A stretch of 64,000 nt of DNA from Takakia lepidozioides. Lineage: Eukaryota > Streptophyta > Takakiopsida > Takakiales > Takakiaceae. Position 1 is the stretch's first letter. Each line of letters begins with the position of its first letter. Under the pieces are notes generated by a model, which saw only the letters and a program-made list of their open reading frames with translations, ran no database searches and was not told the origin of the DNA. Where the stretch lies: contig CM060732.1 in the NCBI GenBank assembly GCA_030704615.1, positions 3,412,001 through 3,476,000 on the forward strand, read 5' to 3'. Below, piece after piece: positions 1 through 10,359 of this stretch. The translations under genes were made by a program, and so were the position numbers.

Positions 1-130
1 CCAGCATTTCGGCGAACATGTGTGGGTCAGTGAGACCAGTTTTCCTCACCCTGTACAACATATGTGCCATGTGGATATGCACGTAAGCATTTTCAGTGAC
101 CCTGCAAGGCACACTCTCTAGTTCAGTCCA
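1..130 (-). CDS. partial hypothetical protein running off the left edge
   Basis: On the minus strand an open frame from about 130 to 1 encodes a segment containing ENAYVHIHMAHMLYRVRK. No stop occurs in it. I do not recognise the family. It lies just downstream, in the minus direction, of the broken frame at 210-1148 and of a palindrome at 163-182, and may be the next exon or a continuation of the same transposon-associated protein. That link is inference. Confidence 0.35.
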
Positions 131-162
131 CTGAAGCACGGAAACAAAACTGATTGGAAACC

Positions 163-182
163 GAAATGCGGCACCGCATTTC
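163..182. repeat. isolated palindrome of the AAATGCGG family
   Basis: A 20-base near-perfect palindrome (GAAATGCGGCACCGCATTTC, centre about 172.5) has the same core as the array at 2043-3166. It lies alone, between two minus-strand coding fragments. Confidence 0.85.
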
Positions 183-209
183 AGATGTGCTTGGGAGGGT
201 ATGAGAATC

Positions 210-1148
210 TTACAAGTTGAGGTCCGCCATGGCATCCTTGAGTAGGGAGGAGACTGCCGCCTTCAACTTGAGGATGACACACTCCACCATGTAATGTCAG
301 CCAATATGCTTGGCATGGTTCTGCTTGATGTACTCCCACCAGGCAAGAAGTTGGTGATTCTTGTCCCACACAAATAATATTTTGCCCGACATATGGCCGA
401 AGTCTGGATCACCCTTCAACATTGGCTCGAATTTGTCGTTGAGAGTGTGCCAGTGGGTATCCCATGCTAACAATTCATCCGCAGTGGGTCCACGAGTTTC
501 GCCGTCCTCATTCTCAATGGAAACGTAGAAGGTTGGCGAACCAAGACGGTACCCTTCTTGAAATGCGAACTTGAGCTTATCCACATCTCCTGGAAGAGCC
601 TGCCTGACGATGGGAAAGGAGACCATGTGACAGAGTGGAATTCAAAGAGTCCGCTGGAATACCCTGCTGCCCAGAACTCTACCAATGCTACTGTGTGTCT
701 CCTCCAACATTGTATCCGCTGCACTTTGGAATTCCTCCAGAGACATTTCTGTAGGTGGCGGTAGGGGCTGAGCAGCTGGAGCATCCCCAACTACAACTGC
801 ACTCTGGGGAATCTTTGCGGGCAATTCTCGCATTGCAGAGGCCTCCTCCGGGCCTGCAGTATTCTGAAGTTCTTCCTCAACGGTGGTGAAGTCCTGCTGC
901 GAACGTTGAGCAGTAGCACCCTCCTCCACTGATAGATCGACGAGATCGGTGGATCCCGTTGTCTTCGCTGCAGCAAAGACGCCCCTAACATCACCTGCCT
1001 GGAAATCAAGCAAGAACTGGGCTTCAGCTCGTGGAATCGGTTTTGCGGGAGACTGCTCCGCCCTACCCCTGATTGCCTTCTGCTTCTTGATTCTTGCAGG
1101 TGAAGGTGTCTGCTGCATTTGAATCTGCATTGCACCCTTCTGCTTCAT
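210..1148 (-). pseudogene. hypothetical minus-strand frame interrupted by two TGA codons
   Basis: From about 1148 down to a TAA at 210-212 a single reading frame of roughly 310 codons is broken only by TGA at 642-644 and TGA at 297-299. The N-terminal half is low complexity and rich in Gln, Pro, Ala and Glu. The C-terminal half looks folded and contains KILFVWDKNHQLLAWWEYI. I do not recognise the family. The position beside the palindromes suggests it belongs to a mobile element, for example a second protein of the SWIM transposon. A decayed gene is the simplest reading. A spliced gene with TGA-containing introns is the alternative. Confidence 0.45.
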
Positions 1149-1245
1149 TCTCTTTGGGGGGGGGGGGGGGGAACGGCCTGGTCCGGTTCAGAAACCAGTT
1201 CAAGGACAGGCTGCTTCTTCTTTGTCTTACTGGAGAAGGGCCCGA

Positions 1246-1790
1246 CCCCTACTGACGATTCTCCATGACCTTCAAACGCGAGTCTTTCTCTGGGGCTTTG
1301 AATTGCCAAGACTTGCCTTTCCAAGCCGCGTCCTTGTAACGCACAGGGCTAGGCCCGGCAGGAAGACCCGTGCTCGTGGATCGGTTGGGTGTGCGTGCTG
1401 CAGCTAGCTCCACGGATTCTTCCAGCGGCTCTTTGGATTCCTGCGATTCCTCCACCACCTCTACCTTTTGAGTTAGGCATGGAAACATCTTCTGAATTCA
1501 AGTGTCCTATCATACAGTCAAAGAATTGCACAACGAAAATGAGGGAGGGTTTTGCTGCTCAATCAGCTGCGCGCATCCCGATAGCACGGAGCTCTCATTG
1601 GGGGCTGGGTTGCCTACGTTGCCTGCTGCTGCGAGATGACCATCTCCTCCTGAAGACGCATCTGCTTCCTACCCTTCAGCATTGGCCTACGTCCGAAGTG
1701 CAACTTGCAGAGCTTGCGACGATGTCTCTTCTCTGGTGCACGAACTCCGTCCCTCTCAGGTTGGAGCATAAGAAGAACAAAGACACGGAA
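1246..1790 (-). pseudogene. upstream fragments of the same broken hypothetical gene
   Basis: Minus-strand pieces at 1249-1488 and about 1614-1780 encode acidic and basic low-complexity peptide (for example KVEVVEESQESKEPLEES and PEKRHRRKLCKLHFGRR). They lie in different frames from each other and from the frame below 1148. A run of about 13 C residues on the minus strand (1158-1171) separates them from the downstream frame and is a likely slippage frameshift. Function unknown. Assignment to one original gene rests on strand, order and composition only. Confidence 0.3.
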
Positions 1791-2042
1791 AAGGGGCGAA
1801 GAGTGTAGATGGAAAGGGCGCGAGAGGGGTGACTGAGTAGACACGACAAAAGAAGATGAAACGGCGGTGCTGCACCACTTGGGTTCGAAAGGCTGGGATG
1901 AAAGTGACTCCTCGCGGACTATGCGTCATTACGAAATTCGAAACGTCAAAGATACGCTTGCCGTCCGCCAAACAAACATCATTAACCAATGGTCAGGCCG
2001 CGCCGCCTCCTGCCACTGCAGCCAGCATGAGTGCAGACATGA

Positions 2043-3166
2043 AAATGCGGTGCCGCATTTCCGTTGGTCCACGTGTTCATATATCATGGCATTTGCGTCC
2101 CAACCTCTCATGAGTTAGAGTGAAAACGGAAATGCGGCGCCGTTTTCCGTTAAGGAAGCTTCGAGTTGCATCCCAAACGGACATGCGGTTTCATGCCTGA
2201 CATGCAAAATGGAAATGCGGCACCGCATTTCCGTTCTGGAGAGTATAAACACCGCATTTCCGTCTTATAGCTGCATGCCTGAGATGCAAAACAGAAATGC
2301 GGCGCCGCATTTCCGTTCTGGAAAGTCAGAAGGTACGACTCGAAATGCGGTGCCGCATTTCAGTTGCAGTGTTTCATGATTTACAATCAGAACGGAAATG
2401 CGGTGCAATGCGGCACCGCATTTCCATTCTGGAGAGTATAAAGGTTTCAGCTGGACGGAAATGCGGTGCCGCATTTCCGTTGCACTGCTGCATGCCTTAG
2501 ATGAAAAACGGAAATGCGGCGCCGCATTTCCGTTCTGGAAAGTCGGAAGGTACGACACGGACGGAAGTGCGGTGCCGCATTTCCATTCTGGAAAGTAGAA
2601 AGGATTCCCCTGGACGGAAATGCGGTGTCGCATTTCCGTTGCACTGTTTGTTTTCTTACATGCATAACGGAAATGCGGTGCCGCCTTTCCGTTGCATTGT
2701 TACAGGCCTTGCATGTTGGACAGAAATGAGTAGCCGCATTCCCGTTCTTGAAAATACAAAGGTTCACCTCGGACGGAAATGCGGTGCCACATTCTCGTCC
2801 AACAGCAATCGAAAGTAGCAGACCGGACGGAAAGGCGGAACCGCATTTCCGTCCTCTGGATTCCATTGAAAGAGCCCAGACGGAAATGCGGCACCACATT
2901 TCCATTCCTGCCTATCCAATGTGTCCCAGTCGATGAAAATGCGCTGTTGCTATTCTTTTATACCGTGTCTTCCTGGTCCCAGTCGACCAAAATGCGATAC
3001 CGCATTTCCGTTCCAGCATGTGCCTGCTTGTACAGTGGACTGAAATGTGGTACCGCATTTCCGTTGCACCAGTAGTTTGGTTTCCCCGTTGACGGAAATG
3101 CGGTGCCGCATTTCCGATCATAATCACCGAGAGGATGATGTCGAACTGGAATGCGGGACCGCATTC
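2043..3166. repeat. array of about 20 palindromes on a 53-bp lattice
   Basis: The core is AAATGCGGYRCCGCATTT. Its best units extend to a 28-bp perfect dyad (2508-2535) flanked by AACGG/CCGTT. Centres read from the sequence are 2351.5, 2404.5/2414.5 (a doubled unit with a 10-bp insertion), 2467.5, 2520.5, 2573.5, 2626.5, 2679.5, 2732.5, 2785.5, 2839.5, 2892.5, 2945.5, 2998.5, 3051.5, 3104.5 and 3157.5. Intervals from 2467.5 onward are twelve of 53 and one of 54. The 5' part (2051-2304) is less regular and holds half units. Spacers fall into a few loose families (one starting TTCTGGAAAGT, one starting TTGCACTG) and are less conserved than the palindromes. The array lies upstream of the transposase that starts at 3563. 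Confidence 0.95.
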
Positions 3167-3562
3167 CCGTTCAGCCATGTGCAATAGGATGCATTGTTCC
3201 AAAACAACACAATTGCGGCCTGTCTTAATGAGCACAACTTGGTTGTCTAACCATTTTAACTAATAGTCCTGGCACTTGTCAGTGCGAACGTTCATGTCTG
3301 CACCGAGAATATTGCTGGATCCACCCTCAGGAGAAACTGTCAGGAGATGTTATTTCGTCGTCGAATCAGCCATCATTGTCATACTTACTGGATATGGAAT
3401 TACACCTCCCACCTTCATGCATGTAGCTTGAAACATTCTTTTCCACTTCAATGTGCAACTTCCAATCGTGGATGGCCTCCGCAGTTCCAATTACGTGGTG
3501 CTTGTGAGCCTTGGTCTGTCGCTATAGTGAACCTCGCACTTGCCAACTTCGTGCGGTGTTCG
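3167..3562. other. spacer between palindrome array and transposase
   Basis: About 400 bases with no palindromes and no convincing coding frame. By position this would be the promoter and 5' leader of the transposase. No clear TATA box was found. Confidence 0.4.
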
Positions 3563-6500
3563 ATGGCTCCGAATTCCTACGCTTTAGTTTGATGTCCTCC
3601 GCAACTTGGGATAGCCTGGATCCCAAACGAGGGAGGACTTTGCAGAGTGACTGAAACTTACCTTTGTTCCAAATTCAAGCTCAAACCGGGCATAGTTGGA
3701 AGAAGAAAGGAAGGATGTTCCTGGACAGGTTGACGAGACCATGGTCGTGCTAGGTAACGACGGAGGTTGCGGAATCGAGTGGCACGTACCCCCATCAGAC
3801 ACCATCTTGTACCGAGATGTGGGAATGCCCATTCCCTTTCCAAATCAGTTGCTTCCGACACCATCCACAAAGGAGTCGGGAAACCGACAGGCGGCCACTG
3901 CCAACAGAGAGGTATGCAACGATAATCATTCCCGACCTGGACCGTCAAGACGCTCCATAGCTTCTCGTGTGGAGGTATTCGACATTTCCGACGAGGAAGA
4001 TGAGTGCATTGAGGTCCCCGTGTCCTCCACAAGGTCGTTCAAATCCGACATGGACGTCTCTGCAGGTGCTACGCATGTACCCTCGAGCATAACTCCAACC
4101 CGGTCCATTGTGCAGCTCCTACGGCAACATCACCTCGATGGATCTCGCTCCGAGCTGGCTGCTCTCGACTATGCCAAATTTCCAGTCAGGAAGGTAACGT
4201 ATCTGCCTCCCGAAGTCGATGGCAATGTCATCTTTGAGTTTCCACCTATTACTTCGTCAAACAAAGCCTCAGGGATGTTAACAGACATGGATCGAAAGCA
4301 TGATGGACACCCCTCGTGTGTGACGAAGACCAGTAGCACGAAAATTACTGATGGTGTTCGTGTACGATACGTCCTCTGTGCGGGGAAGCTGAGGTGCCTC
4401 ACTCTCGCCTACTTCCACTTTCTCTCCAGAGGAGGGCGGAGAAACAAGACGGATTGGACTGGCACAACCCATCATCCATTCATTGTCTCCACTCAAGCTC
4501 ATGCGGGTACTTTCAAGTGCGCACATTGCAAAGAACCACCAACGTGCATGTCCATGTGCAGAGCCAAGCAATATTATGTAATCCATTTGCTCCCAGACTT
4601 GACTAGAGCTTGCATACACGTTGGGGTCCACTGCCACCCCTTGGCGAGAGGCAACATCCGGGAGGCTGTGCAGGAAGCACACGACATCATAAAAGAGGAG
4701 GTGAAATTGAGCCCCGGAGCCAGACCAAAGCAGATTCAGCTCAAGGCAGCCCACAATATTGCTCTTGGCAAAATCATGTCTGAAGATGGTTCAGACCGAG
4801 TGCCCTTGAACGAAGAGGAGATGCTTGACCTGTTGGAGTCTGTCTCGCACGTTTGTAGTCCAAATGTGCGGAATCACATCATATCTTGCAAGCAGGCATT
4901 CGGCCGGGGGTCGGACATGCACTCAATCCTGGAGGTGAAACGAAGGATTGGATTTGATTACATCCAAGGTAGCAGATTTCCGGGGCAAGGCAACGAATCC
5001 GATCGTTGTTACATTTTTAAAATGTCAACGTGTGGGCCTGGGAGTGGAGTCGACTTGGTCACTCGCATGACAACTGGAAACTTGTCGAATGCTTGGGTGA
5101 TGTTTGACCACATGCGAATCACAAACCATCAGTGGGTGACTATGGGTGCGCATGTTTATGACCATCACTCCAAGAGGCTCATGATGATTGCAATCTGCGA
5201 GATGAAAGGGGATGACACACAGTCGGAGATGCATCTGTGGGAGGGCATAAATGAGCAGATGGCAAGGGCGGGTTTGCCAGAGCCCAATTTCAGGGGATTC
5301 ATGGCAGACAACGCTCAGGCCAACTGGGCAGCGGTGCGGCGTGCGTACGGTGAGGACCCCAATGTTCCAATGGAGGGGAAAGAGAGATCCTGTGGATTCC
5401 ATTGGATGCAGAGTCTATCTCACTACACTACCAAATTTGTTGCTAGCTCATTCCAAGCTGAACACCGTGTCCTTTGTACGGTGTGGAAGGATGCACCCAC
5501 ATTTGATGACGCGGAGGTTAAGTTTGCTATTGAGGCTTGGTGGAACACGTCAGGTGTAGTGGAGACAACCAATCTGGGAGCCTTGCACAACTGGTTGGCA
5601 TTTCCGGTATCGACAGTTCGGACAGTACATGCAAGAGGTATGATGCCAGACTTTTCCTGCAATTGTCGTTCTATTACGGACCTTTCCATTTTTCCCTCAC
5701 CATTGTTTCTGTCCTTGTAGGAGCGGTGCCTGGATTCCGACATAGACATGCCAAACAGGGAGGAATTGTTGGTACAAACAGCTTCGAGGTCCAAGAATCC
5801 ACTGAAATGGGCGACAACATTGCGAGAGAAGATCAAAGGGACGCCTCTGCACCGCAAAGGTGAATACCTAGAGGGGGACGTCCGTACTCGCCCTGTGAGG
5901 CGGAGGATTGAAGAGGAACCCGGGTGCGAAGAGGATTCCTGGAGATCCGACAGGAACATTCGGACAACACCTCGAGGTCCCGTCATGTTGCCGCACAATG
6001 TGTCTTCTAGCAATGGAAGCCCAAGAGTTTCCAGATCGCCATCGCCTTCAAGCGGGGATTCTGTGCGAGAAATTCCCACCGCTCGCTTGCCCCAGATTCC
6101 GCCCGCTGTTATGCAGTATGGCCAACCCATTGTGGAGACGACTGTGTCTGCGTCACATTGGAGAATTGCTTGCACAAGGTCGAGGCAGGTGTTCCGCAAT
6201 TCAAGTGGATACATGACAACGTTGATTAGAGATGATAAGGAGGAATGCAGATGGGGCTGTCCCTGCTCCTACTTTTACAGGAAGATTTGTCCATGCAAAG
6301 TTTGCGGAGGCGACAACTACCCAGTTCTGGTTCTGCAGGCACGACATTTATGACTTGCATGTATGGAAAGCCCAAGTACGGCATATAAACAATGCCAGAG
6401 GCTCCTCCGGTGTGGCCGGTGGGACCAGGATGCGATCTGAGTCAGGGTGAGGCTGACGCCCTTACTGCCGCAGGATTTTGGATGGTGCAGCGCACTGACG

Positions 6501-6931
6501 TCCCTAGACAACCATTTCCGCTTCCACAGCCTCCACCACCGACCCCTGTGAGAGCAAGAACAATGGGACGCGACAACTCTAAGCATCCTACACACCGTTG
6601 GGGGAAACCGAAGAGGCGGCGACCTCCCTCAAAAGTGAACGAGACAAGGATGGGGAATGCACTTCGGATGAACTGTACAATCCAGAGCTCAACAGAAGTG
6701 CCCCTACCAGGCTTCAAGCGTGTGTATCAGATGGCCACGACAGGCTCAGCTGTCCGTAATGAGGTGTACACCATCACCATTTCAGAATTACCCACCTGCA
6801 ATTGCACCGACTTCCAGATCATGGCGAACAAGGGGGCATCATACTGCCCTTGCAAGCATCTGTACTACGTGTACCTAAAGAGACTCCGGTGTAATTCCAC
6901 AACTCATCACTTCATACATGCACAGGGTTGA
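3563..6931 (+). pseudogene. SWIM-type transposase, copy 1, decayed
   Basis: A long plus-strand protein of mobile-element type. Comparison with the open copy at 63654 places the start at ATG 3563. A TGA at 3590-3592 and a small frameshift near 3690 break the N-terminus, after which 3696-5600 is open for over 600 codons. The central region holds MGAHVYDHHSKRLMMIAI and FMADNAQANW (about 5296-5325), followed by ERSCGFHWMQSL. This resembles the RNase-H-fold core of plant MULE-like transposases, but I cannot fix the catalytic triad. A probable 83-nt intron (5638-5720, GAG/GTATGA to TTGTAG) matches one in copy 2. Relative to copy 2, about 55 residues just after the intron are deleted. The C-terminus carries Cys clusters at about 6250-6310 and a SWIM motif, CNC at 6797-6805 and CKH at 6851-6859, in a different frame. 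A SWIM zinc finger after the transposase domain is typical of MULEs. The copy cannot make a full protein. Confidence 0.75.
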
Positions 6932-7245
6932 GCCCCCAAGAGGTGTACACTCTTCTGAATATGGATCCAGGGGACCAGTGAGCTTGGCTTGCGGGCCACA
7001 ACACAATGTTATGCCCATCCTTTTCGGAGTTTCCGTTATAGTAGAACTGTACTGCTGCAAGTACCTCTGACTCTGGCCACAGACATGTTCGACTTATGTC
7101 TTGCCTACCAGTAACTTGTTTTGTTCGAACTAAGATAATACTATGTCATTCACTTCTGTTTCCACGTGCTTGTATTTTTGTTTGTTGGAGGGTTCATGTT
7201 TTTCTGCTCTCCCAAACTTTGCTTTCCTCATTCGACCCCCGGCAA

Positions 7246-7267
7246 GGAAATGCGGCGCCGCATTTCC
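7246..7267. repeat. perfect palindrome downstream of transposase copy 1
   Basis: A perfect 22-bp dyad with core AAATGCGGCGCCGCATTT centred at 7256.5 lies about 315 bases after the transposase stop. It is identical in core to the best units of the upstream array, so the family flanks the transposase on both sides. Confidence 0.9.
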
Positions 7268-7389
7268 AAGTAACATTGTAGGTACTGGTAGTTGCGGCCT
7301 TCGTCATAGCAAGATAGTCGCACCCAGCCTTCAGGGAGCCGACCGTCGCCAACACCGAACCCCCCATAAATTTTGCACGTGCGAACCCT

Positions 7390-7408
7390 AATGCGGCACC
7401 GCATCTCC
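7390..7408. repeat. second downstream palindrome, degenerate
   Basis: AATGCGGCACCGCAT, centred near 7397.5 and 141 bases from the previous unit. Half-site fragments (CCGCATT, CCGCATTTCC) follow near 7685 and 7762 and may be further decayed units. Confidence 0.7.
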
Positions 7409-8279
7409 CAGTTGAGTCGCAAACCTTTCCCGCCGAATACCCGAAGATGACAGAATTGTGAAGTACTACAGACTCTATTGGTGCAGACTCTATTGGTTCA
7501 ATCGCGGCAGAAGGGTCAGCTTCATTCCAATGTTAAGGCATGTAAAATCGCGGAATACTCTATACAGGCCAGTATGTGACGTCTTTTTGCTGTGGTATAC
7601 TGGATTTCTCGTTGCATGGTCACTCATTTCCATGAGCAGATCTAAAAAACCATGAGCGAAATTATTACTGACGACATATCTTCGCCGCATTACAGGATCT
7701 GGAACTTCCAAAAACGGCAAGGTCAAATAAAAAAACTATTATTTTTATACTTTTTTAATCTGCCGCATTTCCAAATTTGGAGGTATCCGCTCATGGAAAC
7801 CGCGTGTCTTAGACTTCGGCTCACCGCTCATGCGGCTCATGGCTCATGGTTTTTGTTCATGAAATAGTAAACCTCACGTGCTTCCCGCCTCTGCTCGCCT
7901 CCGCTCCCCACAGCTGATTGTCACGAGATCGGGCATTGCCATGGCATGAACTCCATCGATCTGGCAGAGCAATTACATACAAGGTTGCCATCAAATCTTC
8001 ATAAAAATAGTTGCCATCACATTTTCCACAAAATATCCATGAAATAGGTCAATGCGGTTATGGAATCTGTCTCATACTCAAAATCGTGAACCTTACATCT
8101 ATAACAATGGAGCAACAATGAGGATGCAGCCACGAATGGTCAACTGGAAACAGCAGCGGCAGCATCACAATTGATAGAACAAGGCACTGCTAATGAAAGC
8201 ACCTTCTTCAACACATTTCACCCTAATTTTCCTATTATCAGAGTCGTCCCTAAATTTTCATGTTGAATTCTGCAAGTTA
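7409..8279. other. intergenic, no gene seen
   Basis: AT-rich sequence with short frames only. Apart from the half-palindrome traces near 7685 and 7762 I see nothing recognisable. Confidence 0.5.
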
Positions 8280-8284
8280 GCTCG

Positions 8285-8580
8285 TTGGTGTAAGAGGGCC
8301 GGATTTCAAGCTCCAGATTACCTATGATGGAGGGATTTCTGTAGTTGAATGCCACCGCAGCATATTTACTGACGTTAGCCTCTAGCTCCCAAACGGGTCA
8401 TGGCAGCAGGGTTAGAAAATGAATATTGCCGACCACACAGCCCGCATTGGCATTGTCCTCTTCTTCTCTGCATCTGTTTATTGTTCTAAGGTAGACTCCC
8501 GCCCGCAATTTAGTTTTTAGTCTAGTGCTGATTGTAGCTAGGCCCTTCAAATCATCCTTAAGGTCCTAAGCCATGTTGCA
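8285..8580 (-). mobile_element. diverged LINE relic (same family as 30-49 kb)
   Basis: On the minus strand 8580-8405 encodes DDLKGLATISTRLKTKLRAG, which aligns with the C-terminal part of the LINE ORF2 (DDLRGLPALGTRLKFKLRAG in the copy at 30-34 kb). Immediately after it, 8392-8340 matches a more upstream LINE segment (GGCTAACGTCAGTAA). The order is therefore rearranged or represents two fragments joined. It is much older than the copies at 30-49 kb. Confidence 0.6.
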
Positions 8581-8679
8581 AGTTGAATAGATGTTTCTTG
8601 CTGTAGCGGCTTGGCTGTCAGCCCCATGGATATAACAGAAATCAAGAGCAAATGATAGCATGATGTTTTTTGTGCCCAG

Positions 8680-9065
8680 ATTCCGTGCATTGCAGTAGTG
8701 GAGAATATGTGCTGCTTCAAAGCTGATGGGAAGCGCTACTACCTTTTGGCCAGGGCTCAGGTTCCAAGGTATGTGCATCACTGTATCACTCAAGTGAGTC
8801 AAAGCAGATCTTTACCAACAAATGCACAAGAATGTGGGCTATGCACTGCACCGTCATGTTTTCATATGCACCGCCATCCTCCAATGGCTTTAGTGTGGGT
8901 GGATCATGGTGAAACCTTTTGAAACCATCCATATCTTAAACCTTCCCATTTTGACTACCATGTTTATCTCATAAGTGGTTTTGATGGGGGCCGTATCAAA
9001 TCTGAGTACAGGTGGTGAAGCAGTTCGGGATTCCACATCTGTTTGAACTTCCTATCAGACCCAAA
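8680..9065 (+). pseudogene. HCF101: two exons of HCF101-like Fe-S scaffold ATPase
   Basis: HCF101 is a chloroplast P-loop ATPase of the Mrp/NBP35 family that carries 4Fe-4S clusters for photosystem I. Exon 8680-8768 follows an acceptor TTTTTGTGCCCAG and encodes PCIAVVENMCCFKADGKRYY and then, after a one-base deletion near 8740, FGQGSGSK. Exon 9012-9065, between CAG and GTAAGT, encodes VVKQFGIPHLFELPIRPK. Both match the consecutive part of plant HCF101 as I know it, with intact splice sites. The first exon is 89 bases where 90 would keep frame. I found no preceding or following exons within reach. It may be a segmental gene fragment, or a live gene with very long introns and a sequence error at the indel. 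The family match is strong. The status is uncertain. Confidence 0.75.
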
Positions 9066-10359
9066 GTAAGTACTCATTGTGGTTAGCTCCTTTTCAAGGG
9101 TATACTATTTTTTCTCAATGCGGAGCACTTTCTGATTGAATAATGTAAGAGTTTGACAGATTCTTTGAAATTGTGTGGCAGTAATCCACTGATATTCCCA
9201 AATAGTCAAATCTAAAGGATGAATGTCTATATCCGGTCTCTGTCAATTGAACAATCAACATGTATTATGGCTACACAATCAGGACTGAGGGCCATCAACC
9301 ACCAGGAATTGCCAAGAAAGAAAGGCCCTTCAGGTTTAGATGAAAGTGAATCAAGGACCCAACTCTTGTTTGGAGAGACAGTGGGATAAATTCAAGAGTC
9401 ACCAATTTGAAATTCCCTCCAGCCCTTGACAAAAGTAGAAGGAATCAATGTCACCACAGTCAAGAAACTGAAATCACTACTTGGCTGTTCAATATGATTT
9501 GTCTATTGCTCATGTGTAGAGTCTCTCTAACTTTTCCAGTGAATGGTTGCACTGGTGTCCGACTCATCATTTTGTCATATTGCCATACAATAATGATCCA
9601 TGAATAATGAGATGCAGATGCAGAAGGGAACCGTGCAATCTGGACATCGAGAGAAACATTTATCCCTTTTAGCTGCCTCATGTGAGTTGTATATCGCTTG
9701 AGTGTCCTCTGCCCTGCCTTGGCATTGGAGGTTATCTGAAGGTTTGAAGTGCCCATGCATTCATTCAGCAAGTTTGCAACGGAAGAGTAAGATCGTTGAA
9801 TGCAGGCATGTGGTCAAATTCACTGACACACATGTATACAAACTATTACATATGTGGGTCTATATTTTACGTAGAGATTTACATATCTAAGTACAATGCA
9901 CATACGTGCACTGAACATAAGGGCCATGCTGTCTATTGGGCAGGTTTTTCCAGCAAATCAAGAGAACTTTCACAAAAGTACAGACAAGGCATGCTGGAAG
10001 GCAGTAACACAGCTGCTTCCCAATGAACTGTCGGGATTGCTATAGGTGAAGGGTCGCGGCAAAGATCTAAGGACAAAAAAATTGGTGTGGAGGCCAACAA
10101 GGGTCCCAAGCTTGGAAAGCCTATGATTTAGGCTGCATGCGGCATGTCCTTCTGAAGCTGAAGCAAAATACAGGGTGGATCTGCTTGCCAATTGTTTGAC
10201 GTGTGATAAGGGAGGGCATCACAAACTGGTGTAGTTTGTGCCCCTGGTGAGATGGGGAAGCCAACAGTGGCATCTATCTCCCTTTTGCAGGTCATGTATC
10301 CACTCTGTTTCTAGGTGTACATGTGCTAAGGGAGAATAGGGTGAATAAGGTAGCACAAA
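9066..10359. other. non-coding, possible intron or intergenic DNA
   Basis: No convincing exon, repeat or RNA gene. If HCF101 is a live gene this would be intron. The sequence also contains the 5' flank of the Tigger element, whose terminal repeats I could not identify. Confidence 0.4.

Noticed and set aside
2043-3166. Calling the palindrome array a CRISPR array
   Set aside because: The repeat and spacer geometry is similar, but the setting is a plant-type nuclear genome with no cas genes, the spacers are recurring families, and the array is tied to a transposase.
2265-3235. Open frames on both strands through the palindrome array with repeated RISV and KCGTAF peptides
   Set aside because: They are by-products of reading the repeated palindrome in different frames; none has a conserved non-repeat part.
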